From Byssothecium circinans (Eukaryota; Ascomycota; Dothideomycetes; Pleosporales; Massarinaceae), in the NCBI GenBank assembly GCA_010015675.1, contig ML977052.1, positions 60,624 through 115,672 on the forward strand: 55,049 bases of DNA. The letters are read 5' to 3'. This document shows positions 1-10,770 of this stretch, in pieces; the stretch's first letter is position 1, and each line of letters begins with the position of its first letter. The position numbers were made by a program, and so were the translations under genes. The notes under the pieces are model-generated. The model made no database searches. It saw only the letters and a list, made by a program, of their open reading frames with translations, and was not told the DNA's origin.

Positions 1-75
1 GGGGGGGGGGGGGGGGTGGAGTATGCCGCCGGGTCTGCAGGCTTTGAGGGCGACGTTGATGGCGGGCGACGGCTG
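1..75 (+). CDS. possible exon end of a gene truncated by the window edge
   Basis: A GC-rich reading stretch runs from the left edge and meets a strong splice donor (CTG|GTAAGT) at 75/76. A plausible acceptor, TGTTGCAG, lies about 50 bases downstream. No domain can be recognised in so short a piece, and the frame cannot be fixed. The first 16 bases are a pure G run, which may be a sequencing or assembly edge artefact. This is a weak call. Confidence 0.2.
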
Positions 76-129
76 GTAAGTTGTTGGCGGGTGGGCGCGG
101 GTTTTCTTGGATTTTAGTGTTGCAGTGGT

Positions 130-2770
130 TGCTGCGAGGCGGAGTGCGAGGCATTGGTGGAAAGGAGGATAAGTCGCATTTTGCCTTTCGTTGACGTGGG
201 TTTTGTGACATGCTTGATAGATGGGTTTTGAGTGAGGGCGGCGAGGACTGTGCAAACATAATACCACACTTGCGATCCTCATATATGCGCCAGCCCTGTC
301 GTATCACATGAGGTTGTGAAGCATTAGAGTGCGCTGGCATTGTTTGTTCTGTATAGCCTTCTTCGTAACATACGGAGGTATGATGCTACTGTAAAGGTTC
401 AGGCTAGATAGATGCCATGGTATATCCAGATTGCGAGAATAACACGGTAGGATCTCGCTCCGATCATCCAACATCAACCACAAAAGGTAATAATTCCCCT
501 GTATTTCACTGCTCTCTCCTTAGGTTAGCCGTGTGCAGAGTAACCTTTCGTAGAAGTTGAACGCAACAATTCGCTACACTTAAAAGGTTACTGTGAAGAG
601 TCAGAGTTCAAAATTTGTCTTAGTTTGTAGTGAAGTTGGTTTTGACTACTTACTCAATGGCTTCTTCGCACATAGCATGCTTGTATGGCCTCCCCGATGT
701 TTCCATTGTAGCCGAAGAGTTTGGTTTTTGCTGGCGCTTTTACTGGGATCCCACTCCACCACACTGATATTAGGCAGTTCAGGAGCTTCTTCGCCTGCAA
801 TAAGTGCAGTGCCTTCCAGACGCTCTTTCTTGAATGCTCATCTACCCGCGAGCAACGCCAGCCTCTTCCATCGTTTATTTCAACCACTCACGGATTCTCA
901 GAGCAAAGCTCCTTTTTTGGCACCACACTAACATCACCAATCCCTTTATTGTTGAGGGCCAGCTTATTTTATAGGTTCTTAACTAGTCTATCTTTTATTG
1001 TCGTCTCTTCTCGCTCTTTGTCTCCTAGATAGAAGGTGTATTACGGCAATGATTCCACACTTTTTGGCCAAGTCCGATTCTGGTACCAAAACCAACCTTC
1101 AGGTCTGGTTATCCTTACCCGCTGGACTATCAAAACTGATTCCTTTTGAACAGATGGCGGTAGCTTGCATTGTCCAATGCTGGTTTCGACAAGGCTGGGA
1201 GCAAAAGTAGAGGGATTTCCAACTGCTACAGGTCTACGGCTCTTCAATCAACAACACAATAGCGAACCCCTACGTTTCGAATTCAAAGTTGCTCTTAGAT
1301 CACTACAAAGGCCCTTCAGCGCTTAATACGACACCTATATATCTTTGTAAGTGATTCCCTACTTATTAGCGCATAATACTTCTCATGTACATTTGGCATT
1401 TCTCGCCCCACCGACTGAGCTCTTTGCACCCTCGAATCGACTCTGATTCTCGGAGGCGAATGTTATCATCTGATAAAGCTGCGTCGTCGGCACATATCCC
1501 GTCCACCCACATTGAAATGTCGAGCCTCTCCCGGGCCACTTCTACTCGTGTACTATTCTCGCTTCAAGCAGCCACTGAGAGAGCCGCACAGCCCAGCGGC
1601 AAGAGGCAACACAGGTATATGTTATGCAATGCTTACGCGCAGTGTATACACGGCCCGACAAATTGCGATAGGATTCACCAACTGTGGCCTCGGTTGCCGC
1701 CCAGGTCAGGAACTGGTGGTGTTCCAAAGTTTACAAGGATATGATCATCCACGTGAGGGTCGAGTTTCTCCTTGGGAAGCTAGGTGCCGTCTATTACATG
1801 ATATCGGCAATTTTTTTGATGGCAAGGACTGCGCGTGTAACTCTTGACAGCCTTGACTGAAGAAATAGATGAAGTCGCGGTTTTCGTGATCGGTCTACTT
1901 TTCGCTTAGTTTCCCGGATTGGGAATAGCCTTTCACCCCCACTGCTTCTTCTGTGCTTTCATGTTCCTGCCCGACAGTACCAAGACTTGGCCACGATGAG
2001 AATAGGCAAAGCTACTATCGGTATCTCGACCGTACGACCGTCGAGTCCCGATCGCTAGTGACGTTAGATGAAACATCTTCGTTGGGACCGGCGATGCTCA
2101 CAGGTGGAACGTGAAAGAATGTCACGCGAAGGTGGTACTGCATGTTTAATGAAACACCAGCTAAAATCCTCCCACCCCACCCTATCAATTCGAGATCGCC
2201 GTGCTCTTGGCCATGACTCCTCCTCCCTTTCGGACTCCCACCACGAGAGTGCCACGATTGGAACACAGCACGGAATCTTCATATACGACATGAGGCGGGC
2301 TGGTGGAATCGTATTGCGCCGTTAGCTAGGTTACATCCATACGAAAATAAAAAGTCTTTTCTTTGCGGTGTTGTCATTTGGTGGATTTCTTGAGTTATCA
2401 TAGCCTGCGGCATATGACAACGAGGTCCCGGTAGAAATAGATTAATCCTGGGGATATAGATTAAAGCCACAAGGCGACCAGGTCACCACCCCAGGTTTTG
2501 AAGTCGAATCGGACGCAGCCAAGCTTACTGGGGAACATGGGCATGGTACTACGCGCCAATGTTGTCCATATCCACCACGCAAAAACCTTCGTCGCCAACT
2601 CCACCACACCGATTCAGGCGGTGGCAAGCTTGTGCTCATTTGCGAGCACTCTGGAAAGTTTGCGGGTTGCCCCAACTGTTTCGGAAGACGCACTCCGTGC
2701 TCATCTGTGATCAAGATGAAGGGAAAGCGGTGCAACTTCCATGAGATTTCTTGCGTGCGCGGTGGGGTCG
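130..2770. other. intergenic region, no gene recognised
   Basis: Several short frames exist on both strands, but none shows a recognisable domain, a signal peptide or consistent introns. They overlap each other in unrelated frames, as chance ORFs do. Composition is ordinary and not RIP-like. The last few hundred bases are presumably the promoter of the AA9 gene. Confidence 0.5.
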
Positions 2771-2776
2771 TAGGTG

Positions 2777-2783
2777 TATATAA
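2777..2783 (+). promoter_or_regulatory. TATA box of the AA9 gene
   Basis: TATATAA lies about 90 bases before the AA9 start codon, followed by a short CA-rich leader. This spacing is normal for a highly expressed fungal gene with a short 5' UTR. Confidence 0.6.
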
Positions 2784-2870
2784 GGTTGAGGGGATCAGCA
2801 CCAAATGCCTCAAAACACCTCAGTTTATCGCACAATCCCTGTATATACTTGACTATCATCTGCCCTCAAT

Positions 2871-3617
2871 ATGCGCAACTCAGCTATTGTCCTCGGTGCT
2901 CTCACCGCCATCCTTGACACTGCCTCCGCCCACGGCTTCGTCACTGGCATCCAGGCAGGCTCAACATGGACAAAGGGTGCCGACCCCGTCTGGTTCTACT
3001 CTCCCTCGAACTCCCGTCCCCAGACCGCTGGATGGGACTCTTTGAACCAGGACCTTGGGTTCGTCGAACCCAACAACCTCGGAACATCGGACATCAACTG
3101 CCACAAGAGCGCCACTGCTGGCCGTCTCTACGCTACCGTCGCCGCCGGACAAACCATTCAGATTCCATGGAACACATGGCCCAGTGACAGCCACAAGGGT
3201 CCCATCATCAACTACATCGCTCCATGCAACGGTGACTGCACCACACTTACTCCCGGTGCCCTCAGGTGGTCCAAGATCTCTGCTGCCGGTCTGTCCAACG
3301 GCAAATGGCCTACCGACCCCCTCCCGACCAACAACTTCACCTCCTCACTCACCATTCCATCCAAGCTCAAGGCGGGCAACTACGTCCTGCGTCACGAGAT
3401 CATTGCTCTGCACGGTGCCCAGAACGATAACGGTGCTCAATTGTACCCTCAGTGCATAAACCTTCAGGTTACCGGAGGCGGCAGTGTATCCCCAACCAAC
3501 GGTGTGGCCGGTGCTGCTCTTTACAAGAAAGACGACGCAGGTATCAAGTACAACTTGTACACTGGCCAGACCACCTACCCCATCCCCGGGCCGGCCCTAT
3601 GGACTGCTGCGAACTAG
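2871..3617 (+). CDS. AA9 lytic polysaccharide monooxygenase (formerly GH61), secreted
   Basis: An intronless 248-aa protein. Residues 1-20 form a signal peptide ending ASA, so His21 becomes the mature N-terminus, as required for the copper histidine brace. The second brace histidine is His108, in SHKGPIINY. The second-sphere His175 (LRHE) and the Gln190-x-Tyr192 pair (AQLY), with Tyr192 as axial ligand, are in place. Cys77/Cys195 and Cys119/Cys123 fit the usual disulphides. There is no cellulose-binding module; the protein ends shortly after the catalytic domain, a normal length for a single-domain AA9. The family oxidatively cleaves cellulose or hemicellulose outside the cell, using copper and H2O2 or O2. 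A TATA box lies 90 bases upstream. All key residues are present, so it should be active; the substrate cannot be told from sequence. Confidence 0.95.
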   Translation: MRNSAIVLGALTAILDTASAHGFVTGIQAGSTWTKGADPVWFYSPSNSRPQTAGWDSLNQDLGFVEPNNLGTSDINCHKSATAGRLYATVAAGQTIQIPWNTWPSDSHKGPIINYIAPCNGDCTTLTPGALRWSKISAAGLSNGKWPTDPLPTNNFTSSLTIPSKLKAGNYVLRHEIIALHGAQNDNGAQLYPQCINLQVTGGGSVSPTNGVAGAALYKKDDAGIKYNLYTGQTTYPIPGPALWTAAN

Positions 3618-3890
3618 GGATGGATCGGAAATGTGCGTGTTAGATTTTGGAATGAATATCAAGTTCACCATCTTTGAGAAAATGATCCATGCTTTTGAAA
3701 TCATGACATTTTGTTCTACATACCCATGAGCGAAAAGACGACAACAAAGTCGACTGTTGCCCAAATTTTGACTGATAAAAACTAGCATAGAATTCGAAAA
3801 CATTAGGTAGATGTGTGAGGTGAAAGCGTCTATAGACGGCAGAAAGCGACAACTTTTCTTCAGTGGTATAGTGCGGGGAGCAATAAGCAC

Positions 3891-4541
3891 TTAATCCCCC
3901 TCCTCTGCCCCAGCTTCAGGCTCGACAGCTTTTGCTTTCTTCTCAGCCGTCTCTCCTTCTGCCGCCGTTTCTTCCTCAGTATCCTTTCCACCTTCAGGAG
4001 CAAATTCCCCTTCCGCTGCTTTTCCCCCAGCCTTTTCAGCTGCCTTACCTTCAACGTTCTCGGCAGCTTTTCCCTCAGCTTTTTCACCCTCTGCAGCCTT
4101 CTCCCCCTCCATAGCTTTCATACCTTCAGCAACCTCTCCTTCTGCTTCCTTTCCTCCCTCCGCGGTTTCTTTAGCTCCCTCTGCGCCTTCTGTACCTCCT
4201 GTTGCTGCCTCACACTCTTTCTCTCTAGCCGCCTCCTTCTCGCCAGCTGCTTCTTTTCCTCCCTCCGCTGCTGCTTCCCCTTCTGCCTCACCCTCACCCC
4301 CTCTAACATTTGCAACTTGGGCTCCAGCGAGTAGGTTGTTCAACAAGCCTGTCAAGCCACCGCCCGTAAGCCCCTGGGCGCCAGAGGCCTGGAGAGTTTG
4401 AAGCATCTCGGTAATACCCTGGGCGGGAATGGACACTGCTGAGCCGGCCTCTGCAGCCGAAGCTTCAGCTTTGTTGGGTGTAGGAAGAGCCTGAGTGCTA
4501 ATAGCAAGCCCAAGGGCAGCACTAAAGATAGAAACCTTCAG
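3891..4541 (-). CDS. Glu/Ala/Gly/Lys-rich secreted protein with an apparent CTG start
   Basis: The frame encodes a fungal-type signal peptide beginning Leu-Lys-Val-Ser-Ile-Phe and ending near STQALP. It is followed by about 70 residues of mixed sequence (ITEMLQTLQASGAQGL, then GLLNNLLAGAQ). The C-terminal 135 residues are low-complexity repeats of EGE, AAEG, GGKEA and EGKAAE, probably disordered and acidic. No ATG lies in frame upstream of the signal peptide: the codon where Met is expected (complement 4539-4541) is CTG, in a good context with A at -3. A TATA box at 4711-4720 shows a promoter in the right place, and no upstream ATG exon can be spliced in. It may start at CTG, be a recently broken gene, or carry a sequence error. 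The function is unknown. The stop is at 3891-3893. Confidence 0.6.
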   Translation of the reverse strand: MKVSIFSAALGLAISTQALPTPNKAEASAAEAGSAVSIPAQGITEMLQTLQASGAQGLTGGGLTGLLNNLLAGAQVANVRGGEGEAEGEAAAEGGKEAAGEKEAAREKECEAATGGTEGAEGAKETAEGGKEAEGEVAEGMKAMEGEKAAEGEKAEGKAAENVEGKAAEKAGGKAAEGEFAPEGGKDTEEETAAEGETAEKKAKAVEPEAGAEEGD

Positions 4542-4710
4542 AGTGACAGAAGTGTAAATAAAGATTGTAAGGAGGAACAAACGAGCGAGCCAGCCGCAAG
4601 AAAGTAATGATTAGGAGAAGGATAAGGAAAAGGATGAAGAAAAAGACCTCTTTGTGGAAGCGAAAAATCAATGGTCTGGGAATAATAGTGCTTCTTTAGA
4701 GTCCATCATC

Positions 4711-4720
4711 CCTTTATATA
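4711..4720 (-). promoter_or_regulatory. TATA box for the Glu/Ala-rich secreted protein
   Basis: On the minus strand this reads TATATAAAGG, about 170 bases before the presumed CTG start. The leader in between is pyrimidine-rich and contains only one short dead-end ATG frame. Confidence 0.5.
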
Positions 4721-5861
4721 ATGCAGACGTACACATTCTTCCTACTCCTTTCTGTGCACGCTTGTATATCTCTTAATGCTCATGCCATAAAGATCGGGTT
4801 TATTCCTGCCCTAGACTGCGTTAGGCTGCGTTTCTGTGACAGCTGCCAACAAAGCTTAGCATCTCAGAAACCTAGGTGGAAGTACCGCCCAGGCCTGATC
4901 TCTAGGCAAGATTATCGTGTCGAAGGAACGCATCCACTCTACGGCCCCGGATTGCTGCTTTGAGGCGGAGTCTACACGTTCGCTGTTGGGAATGATGATC
5001 GCGAGTGGCGTCTTTTTCAATGCCGGATATACCAATTAATCCGCGCTGCTGCTGTGTAGGTGCTCCATTGTTTACTCCATCACATTCCGACCGGCGTACT
5101 CTTTCTTGCTACCAAGCCTTGATAGTCTTAGCATTGCCAACCTAAGCTGCTTTCCTTGCTCTTAACTAGTGACAATTAGCTGGCCTCAAAGCATGAAGGC
5201 TTGTTGTCCGTTTCAAAGTCTTGATGTTGCTTAGCTCTTTACGTCCCAAACAAGTGATAGTCGTGTTCCGTGTTCTTGAGGTATTTTCGAAAAGCGTTGT
5301 AATGGCGCACTCAGCTCGGTGGCCATTCTTCGACCGAGATCAACTCATCTACCAAAATTAGCATTACGTCTGACGAGCTAACGACCAACATCAAACCCCT
5401 TCTCGGTTCCAGAACCATCAGCAATGCCAGGGGCCAGAGCGTGTCATCAAAGGCAGCCTCACTTGAATGTTCGATGGTGTTTCGACTATCCACTCGCGCA
5501 TGCCAAAGCCGTGGAAGACTGGTCCGTAGAGAGCATACGTACTAAGCAATTGCTTGTATCAAAAGCGCCTGAGGATACAAGAGAAGCTTGGGGGAGCATA
5601 TATGTGGCGCTATGTTTCATACTCCGCGTCTGATCTTGTGTGTGGATATGTTTACACGCTAACGCCTTTAGGGTCGTCTAGTGAATCGTGAGAATAGATC
5701 GGTCCAGACTCCTCCAGGGCTTCTCGATGTCCACCTGATGAGGTTCGCAGAATCTATAGAGAATTCCGCCTTTTCAGCATAAGGTTCGATATGCCCAATC
5801 CTACATCGCACCATTAATGAAGCCCAACGATGAACAATGCGATGAGCGTGAGCGGGTAAGC
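4721..5861. other. intergenic region, nothing recognised
   Basis: No frame longer than about 80 codons and no recognisable domain on either strand. Composition is ordinary. Confidence 0.5.
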
Positions 5862-6132
5862 ATGCAAATTGCAGTATCCTTGAGTCTCTTGTTCGCGCTT
5901 GCAGCAGCTATTGCTGATACCAAATGTACTATTCACCATGACAACTCAACGCCCAAACCCTCAATCCACTCTCCAAGGCCCTTCAAAACCCTTGATCACA
6001 ACTGGAAAACTCCTAGAACCAATAAAAGTGAATGAAGTCCCGTTCCGACTGCTAGGGAAGCCTAAAACCGCGCCTCTATTCACGCGTCATTTTTGTACAC
6101 CCACTGCGTGTAGAATAGCGCCAAGGTGTTGA
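5862..6132 (+). CDS. possible small secreted cysteine-containing protein, two exons
   Basis: The ATG at 5862 opens a strong signal peptide (hydrophobic core VSLSLLFALAAAIA). Without splicing the frame gives 57 aa with one cysteine. An alternative removes a 52-bp intron (5926-5977, GT...AAG, TCAAC as possible branch site) and yields 72 aa with four cysteines, three of them spaced CxxxxC and CxxxxC at the extreme C-terminus. A small size, a signal peptide and terminal cysteines are what fungal secreted-effector-like genes look like, but no family is recognised. The AAG acceptor is unusual and no TATA box is obvious, so the gene model is tentative. Confidence 0.35.
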
Positions 6133-7422
6133 CAATGGCATCGTTCGTGGTGGTATGATTCCTCGTGGGCTGATACCAATGGCATAATTGACCTCAGCGG
6201 TTTAGAGACCAGCCTGAGGATGTTGCACTATCGTAGATGGTTCTCACCATCTAGGTTTGACTAGTGATGGATGGGAGATCCTAGGCCACAAGCGCGAGAT
6301 GTTGTTACCATCGCCGGAGCCTTGAGGTGATACAAAGTCGCATGGAGGGTCTGGACTGAGGCATATTTTTTGGGCCCATGAGAGGGCTATCGGCCCTGGT
6401 TCACAGTTCAGGTGAATGCACGTGATCAGCGCGAAAAGAACAGTGCTAACTATGAAATAGAATATGTGGTTCCTGACGGTTCAATTAAACTCAATCAAAG
6501 AATGCGTGTGATATTGTTGTTCGCAATAACGACCATTATCGGCGGCCACATACCTAGAAAACGCAAACCACCAGTAGGACGGACTGTTTAGCTGCTTTCC
6601 AGAATAGAGATGCTCTCAAGCGTATTTTAGACCTTTTAAGTAGCTTTAAAAGTCGGTTAACGAGTCCTTATTGCCCCGTTAAGAGGTTTCGTAACGTGTC
6701 TGCCTTTGCGCTTACCCTATAATTACTGTTGAAGTGTGAAGATTATTCGGTGCCGTCAGGGACGAAGCATGTGCACTCGTACCAACCTCAGTCCAATCTA
6801 TCACCATTTCAACCATGAATGTTCTCTTCCTTCGAAAGAAATACGTGAGAAAATTATTGCCACGTCAGTGTGACTTTGCCTACTTGTGGGTACCAACAGT
6901 GCCTCAGTGCTCTACTCGGGTTCGTGCATAAGTAGCTGGCACAGCACACAAAGAAGGAACCTATTTGCTACAGTAATAATGTATCTTGTCACTGTTGGTG
7001 CGTGAATAATGCGCAGAAGTGTGCCTCGGAGAGAGGCTGGTTTTCCAACGGTAAGGCTTGAAACAGGACTGGCACTTAGTCTAAATATTAGCTTTACTCT
7101 AGGTTGAAGCTTAGATATTCCCGGCGGCACCATTCTTGACCGAGTTACGGCCGGCGTTCCATCCGCGGCCATATCACGTCACGCGTATCTGAAGACTTTG
7201 CTATTCAACTTCTCGAGCGCTAGTCCAAGCTATCGCACAACGATGATGCGTTCAGCCATACTTGTGCGAACTAGAACACATATATTATTACTTCCAAAAG
7301 GGTTGATACAGTATGCCCTAGTCATATAAGAAATACTCAAGAATTGGAAAACCATCTCCAGCATAACCAGCCACTCATCTTTCCCAATCCTCCACAAAGT
7401 CCACCCACCCCATCACCCCATT
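6133..7422. other. intergenic region, nothing recognised
   Basis: Short chance frames only. No domain, repeat array or RNA gene could be recognised. Confidence 0.5.
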
Positions 7423-8092
7423 CTACAACGTTACCTTAAACCTCGCCCCAAACCCCCACAATACCTCCCCTACTTCCCCCTCCCCCTCGACCCCCATTCT
7501 CGCCTCTGCCTCCGCCTCCACCTCCCTTGTCTTCACTTTATTCCATGGATCATGCATCAAGCCTACATCCCCCACCACCTCATTCCACCCATACAGCAAC
7601 GGGCCTCCATAAATGCCCACCCTCCTCACACTAACAAACGGAAACTCGGTAATCTTTCTCGTGGCATTCCACTCTTGGTTGGGACTCTCGGTGTCGCCGT
7701 CGGTGAAGCGCATGCGGAGAGTGAGAGTGGCGTTGATGAGGGAGTGTGAGGGGGGAGGGAGGGGGTATTTGGGGATTATAAAGCCGGAGAGGTAGAAGAA
7801 GACGCGCTGGGATTTGTAGCTGTTATAGGGCGAGGTGTTAGTGTAGGGGCGGGGTTTAATGGGAATGGTAGGGGAATACTTGCTTCAAAGGCGGTTGGGG
7901 CGACATTGTGAGTTCGCGGACGCGGAACATTTGGTCTTTTGAGGGGAGGAGGGTGTAGAAGGCGGGATTGTTCCCTGGGACTTTTTCGCGCGTTATGCGC
8001 GCATCGTTGAGGGGGTTTTGTAGGGGTGTGGAGAGTGGAGTTGAGGTGGCGACGATGGACGCGAGTGTTGCGATAAGAGAGAAAACCTTCAT
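7423..8092 (-). CDS. small secreted protein, two exons, 198 aa, function unknown
   Basis: Exon 1 (8092-7880) starts MKVFSLIATLASIVATS, a clear signal peptide. Exon 2 (7806-7423) continues with RVFFYLSGF and a region containing two N-glycosylation motifs (INATL and WNATR). The 73-bp intron (7807-7879) has donor GTATTC, branch-like CACTAAC and acceptor CCCAG, and keeps phase 0. A nearer acceptor at the first ACAG would break the frame. The mature protein lacks cysteine and has an acidic Glu/Ala stretch near the C-terminus (EVEAEAEARMGVEGEGE). A TATA box sits about 95 bases upstream. No family is recognised; a secreted fungal protein of unknown role is the safest reading. Confidence 0.6.
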
Positions 8093-8182
8093 TTTGCAGG
8101 TGTGCTTTGTGTAGAGGGAAGTTGGAATACTAAAATGTAATGGAAGTAGAGATACAGAGGATGCCTTGAAGTAGAACTCTCG

Positions 8183-8194
8183 TCTTTTATAAAA
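8183..8194 (-). promoter_or_regulatory. TATA box of the 198-aa secreted protein gene
   Basis: The self-complementary motif CTTTTATAAAAG lies about 90-100 bases before the start codon at 8092. Confidence 0.55.
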
Positions 8195-8787
8195 GTGCCA
8201 CGTCTTATCGATGTTTAGATTATTGGTGCCTACGCGTTACGCGGACTGGCGGGGATGCAGGATCGCGTGCATTTGGGGGCGGCGGGGCTGTAGCTGCATC
8301 TGTGGCAAGCCCCCAGGTGCTTGACGTCATGTGATAATAAAGGTAGACTGAAAACCTGAGATACTTGAACAGGGTGATTTTGAAACGAAGGCATGCAATG
8401 ATGAATATTTGAATGTTTTTATTAGTCAACTCTATTCAAGTACAATCTCTAGAATTAGGCGCATCCACTACCATCAGCCTCTCATTTCGTAGAAAGCTTG
8501 GTCACCACACGTAATCTCAATCCGCATGGTTGAAGGTGTTCGACTGTAGGATTAGCTTATACTCACCTATAGGAATATCCTCATTGTAAACTTCGATTAA
8601 AACATGGCTTACAGCAAATACATGTACTAAACGACTCACGGTCTTGTAGGTCAGATTAGAAGTTCGTCAAACGCATCAAACGGATGACAGGACACTTGTT
8701 TTTTGAAAACTGTGTCCAAATTTTCTAGTAACTAGAATAGTGCTTGAACTAATTTTAAGCCACCATAAGCTGGTTGTACTTTTCGAC

Positions 8788-8808
8788 GAAAACCAGCGGC
8801 TGGTTTTC
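8788..8808. repeat. perfect palindrome, copy 1 of the ACCAGC-S-GCTGGT family
   Basis: GAAAACCAGC, one base, then its exact complement GCTGGTTTTC. A half-site (AAGCTGGTT) lies at 8767-8775. It sits in the 1-kb intergenic stretch between two minus-strand genes; the remaining bases of 8,195-9,130 show nothing else recognisable. Confidence 0.85.
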
Positions 8809-8817
8809 AAATGCCTC

Positions 8818-8846
8818 GGTTGAAATCCAGCGGCTGGGTTTCAACC
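8818..8846. repeat. near-perfect palindrome, copy 2 of the same family
   Basis: Fourteen-base arms (GGTTGAAATCCAGC and its complement with one mismatch) around a single central G. It lies ten bases after copy 1 and shares the CCAGC-G-GCTGG core. Confidence 0.8.
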
Positions 8847-9130
8847 TTTGTGGATGGCCGTTCTACTTACCACTTGCTGGTTCTCGCAAGCCATTTCTCT
8901 CCTTCCAACTCTGGAGGTATGAGTCGTATCATTTGAAAGTGGTAGAAGCAGATTCCGCCCATAAAAAATCATGCGCCTGATCCCAAATAAATTATCTGAC
9001 AATCGTAGTGCCTCTATACCCGGTGAATTCAGGCCTAACTCCTTTCTGTAAATACCGCTCACATCTCAACGACAGTGCCTGGGGTTTCACGTTTGCGGGT
9101 TCGGTTTCTACCGATCTCGTTAGACCATGC

Positions 9131-10399
9131 TTAATTCATAAGGAACAAGTCATTCCTCACCAGTGTATCCGCGATGATTGCGTCGAACCATCCATTCGGC
9201 CCAAAGTCGACGCCCTCGAGGGGAACCTCGCACCCATTGACTGACACACACGGAACGTGACCAGCATCGCGTAGAAGCTTGATGATATTGAACAAAGGAT
9301 GCATACTGTCGATAAAGCCGCGAAGTTGATCCTCGTATGCTAGATGCTTCGGCCTTTTCCCACTGGTGTAAAGTTCAAGCTCGATATATGCTTTGCGCTT
9401 CAGTTCAGTTAACCGCGAGATCACCCTATAACAATAGTGTGTTGCGTTAGTGAAAAGAAAAACGACGGACACACACTCGGTGTGACATAGAGTGACGGAG
9501 GAGTGCAGCAACTGGGAGTAACTTACTGAACCGTTAAAGGGTCCTGTGACTCTTCGCCCCTTATTTTCACCCGCAGTCGCTGGACTAAGTAGAGAGGATT
9601 GATAATGTTTCCCTGGGGGGTATCTGACGCCGAGCTATTCTGTTCTCCCTTAGCCAATCCTAGAAATCGTGGAAGTAAAACCGGCATGTCGGAAGAGTCA
9701 AAGTCGAATTTACGCGTCGAGTACCAAACGGTCCCAAGTTCTGACAGAAAGTTGGGGCCTACAAACTCGGTATCCCATACATGAGGCAATCCTTTATTTT
9801 CGAATATACTCGAACCGTAGAGGTAAAGCCGAGATGGTGGAAAGTTTGGGTCAGTGGAAGCCGTAGGCTCCAGGCGTGGATATTCTCTGTATCCGCGAAT
9901 AGTAGTGGTGGATATGGGATCATCAATCTGGAAGTGCGTCAGGTAATAGTAGACCATATTCCGCAACTCGGCAGGCAGAGTCGTCAGGACCTTCTGGCAG
10001 AAGGCTCGACATTCCAGCTTCGCCAAGACCAAGCCCTGTGCCTTTTTGCGACGTCTTATGGCCTGACGAGCCATCAGGATCTTGTCAGGTAACCCCGATA
10101 CTATTGTGCATCCGAGCGTGGCGAGCTTGTAATATTCGGGTTCCTTTCCGTACCAGCGATGAGATGGGTTGAGGTTTGGGTCCCAATTGGTCTTCCGGTG
10201 CACACGTATCTCCCGCCGTTGGATATTCCAGGTGATCCTCGCAGACTCGATATCAGCTTTTCTGAATACCCTACATTTGGTTATTTCTCGCTCAGAGCTT
10301 GTGGGAAAAGGGTAGCACTTGCCTTGCTGTCTCCTTCCGGCAGACTTCCAATTGCTCGGAGGTGACAGGAGCATCCTCAGCTACAGTTAAGGACGCCAT
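9131..10399 (-). CDS. 371-aa protein with an F-box/2EXR-like motif, three exons
   Basis: Exons are 10399-10323, 10270-9527 and 9425-9131. The start is the ATG of MASLTVAEDAPVTSEQ. Intron 1 (10271-10322, 52 bp) appears to be a GC-AG intron, AAG|GCAAGT...TGTAG; it joins the frames exactly, and a GT donor four bases later would not. Intron 2 (9426-9526, 101 bp) is canonical, GTAAGT...CACTAAC...TATAG. The middle contains TTLPAELRNMVYYYLTHF, the LPxELRNxxY pattern common at the head of fungal F-box-like and 2EXR proteins, suggesting an adaptor or structural role. The C-terminal third (ELKRKAYIELELYTSG, then a VSVNG loop) is typical of such Dothideomycete proteins. An alternative start at 10374 without intron 1 would give a different N-terminus. 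Confidence 0.65.
10271..10322 (-). other. GC-AG intron (52 bp)
   Basis: The donor reads AAG|GCAAGT, the optimum consensus for the minor GC-AG class of U2 introns; the acceptor is AAATGTAG|G. Removing it joins ATG-bearing exon 1 to the long second exon in phase. Confidence 0.5.
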
Positions 10400-10745
10400 T
10401 TCTCTTGATGAGCCTCGAAAGAGGAGACGTAGAGGTTGACAATTGTCGCAGAGAAGAAATGGTGGGAGAAGGAGAGTGCGCCGTAAGCGAGGAGCGAGAC
10501 AGTACTTATCAAAGCTGCGCTCCTTTGTCAGGTGAGAGAGCAGAAGCGTGCCATCCCCTAAGTAATAGAGCTTACTTGTGACGGCCCTGAAGCCCTGCAC
10601 CTTCACCTTTAATGTTTTTACCCAAAATCACCTGACATGCAGCGAGGTCACAGCGAAGGAGACTGTGATCCTCGGAGATTTGTTCTCACCTTCACTACCC
10701 CACTATTTCCATCCCCTCTCCATACCCTGTTTGAAGACGGCCTCC

Positions 10746-10770
10746 GGTCATGTGATCATGTCACATGACC
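10746..10770. promoter_or_regulatory. palindrome GGTCATGTGA-N5-TCACATGACC upstream of a TATA box
   Basis: Two exact 10-base arms flank five bases and contain TCACATGA, close to E-box type sites bound by bHLH factors. It ends only six bases before a TATA-like motif, which suggests a regulatory site for rightward transcription. Confidence 0.45.

Noticed and set aside
1..16. Run of 16 G at the very start
   Set aside because: Not a telomere repeat (TTAGGG/CCCTAA absent); most likely a homopolymer artefact at a contig or window edge.
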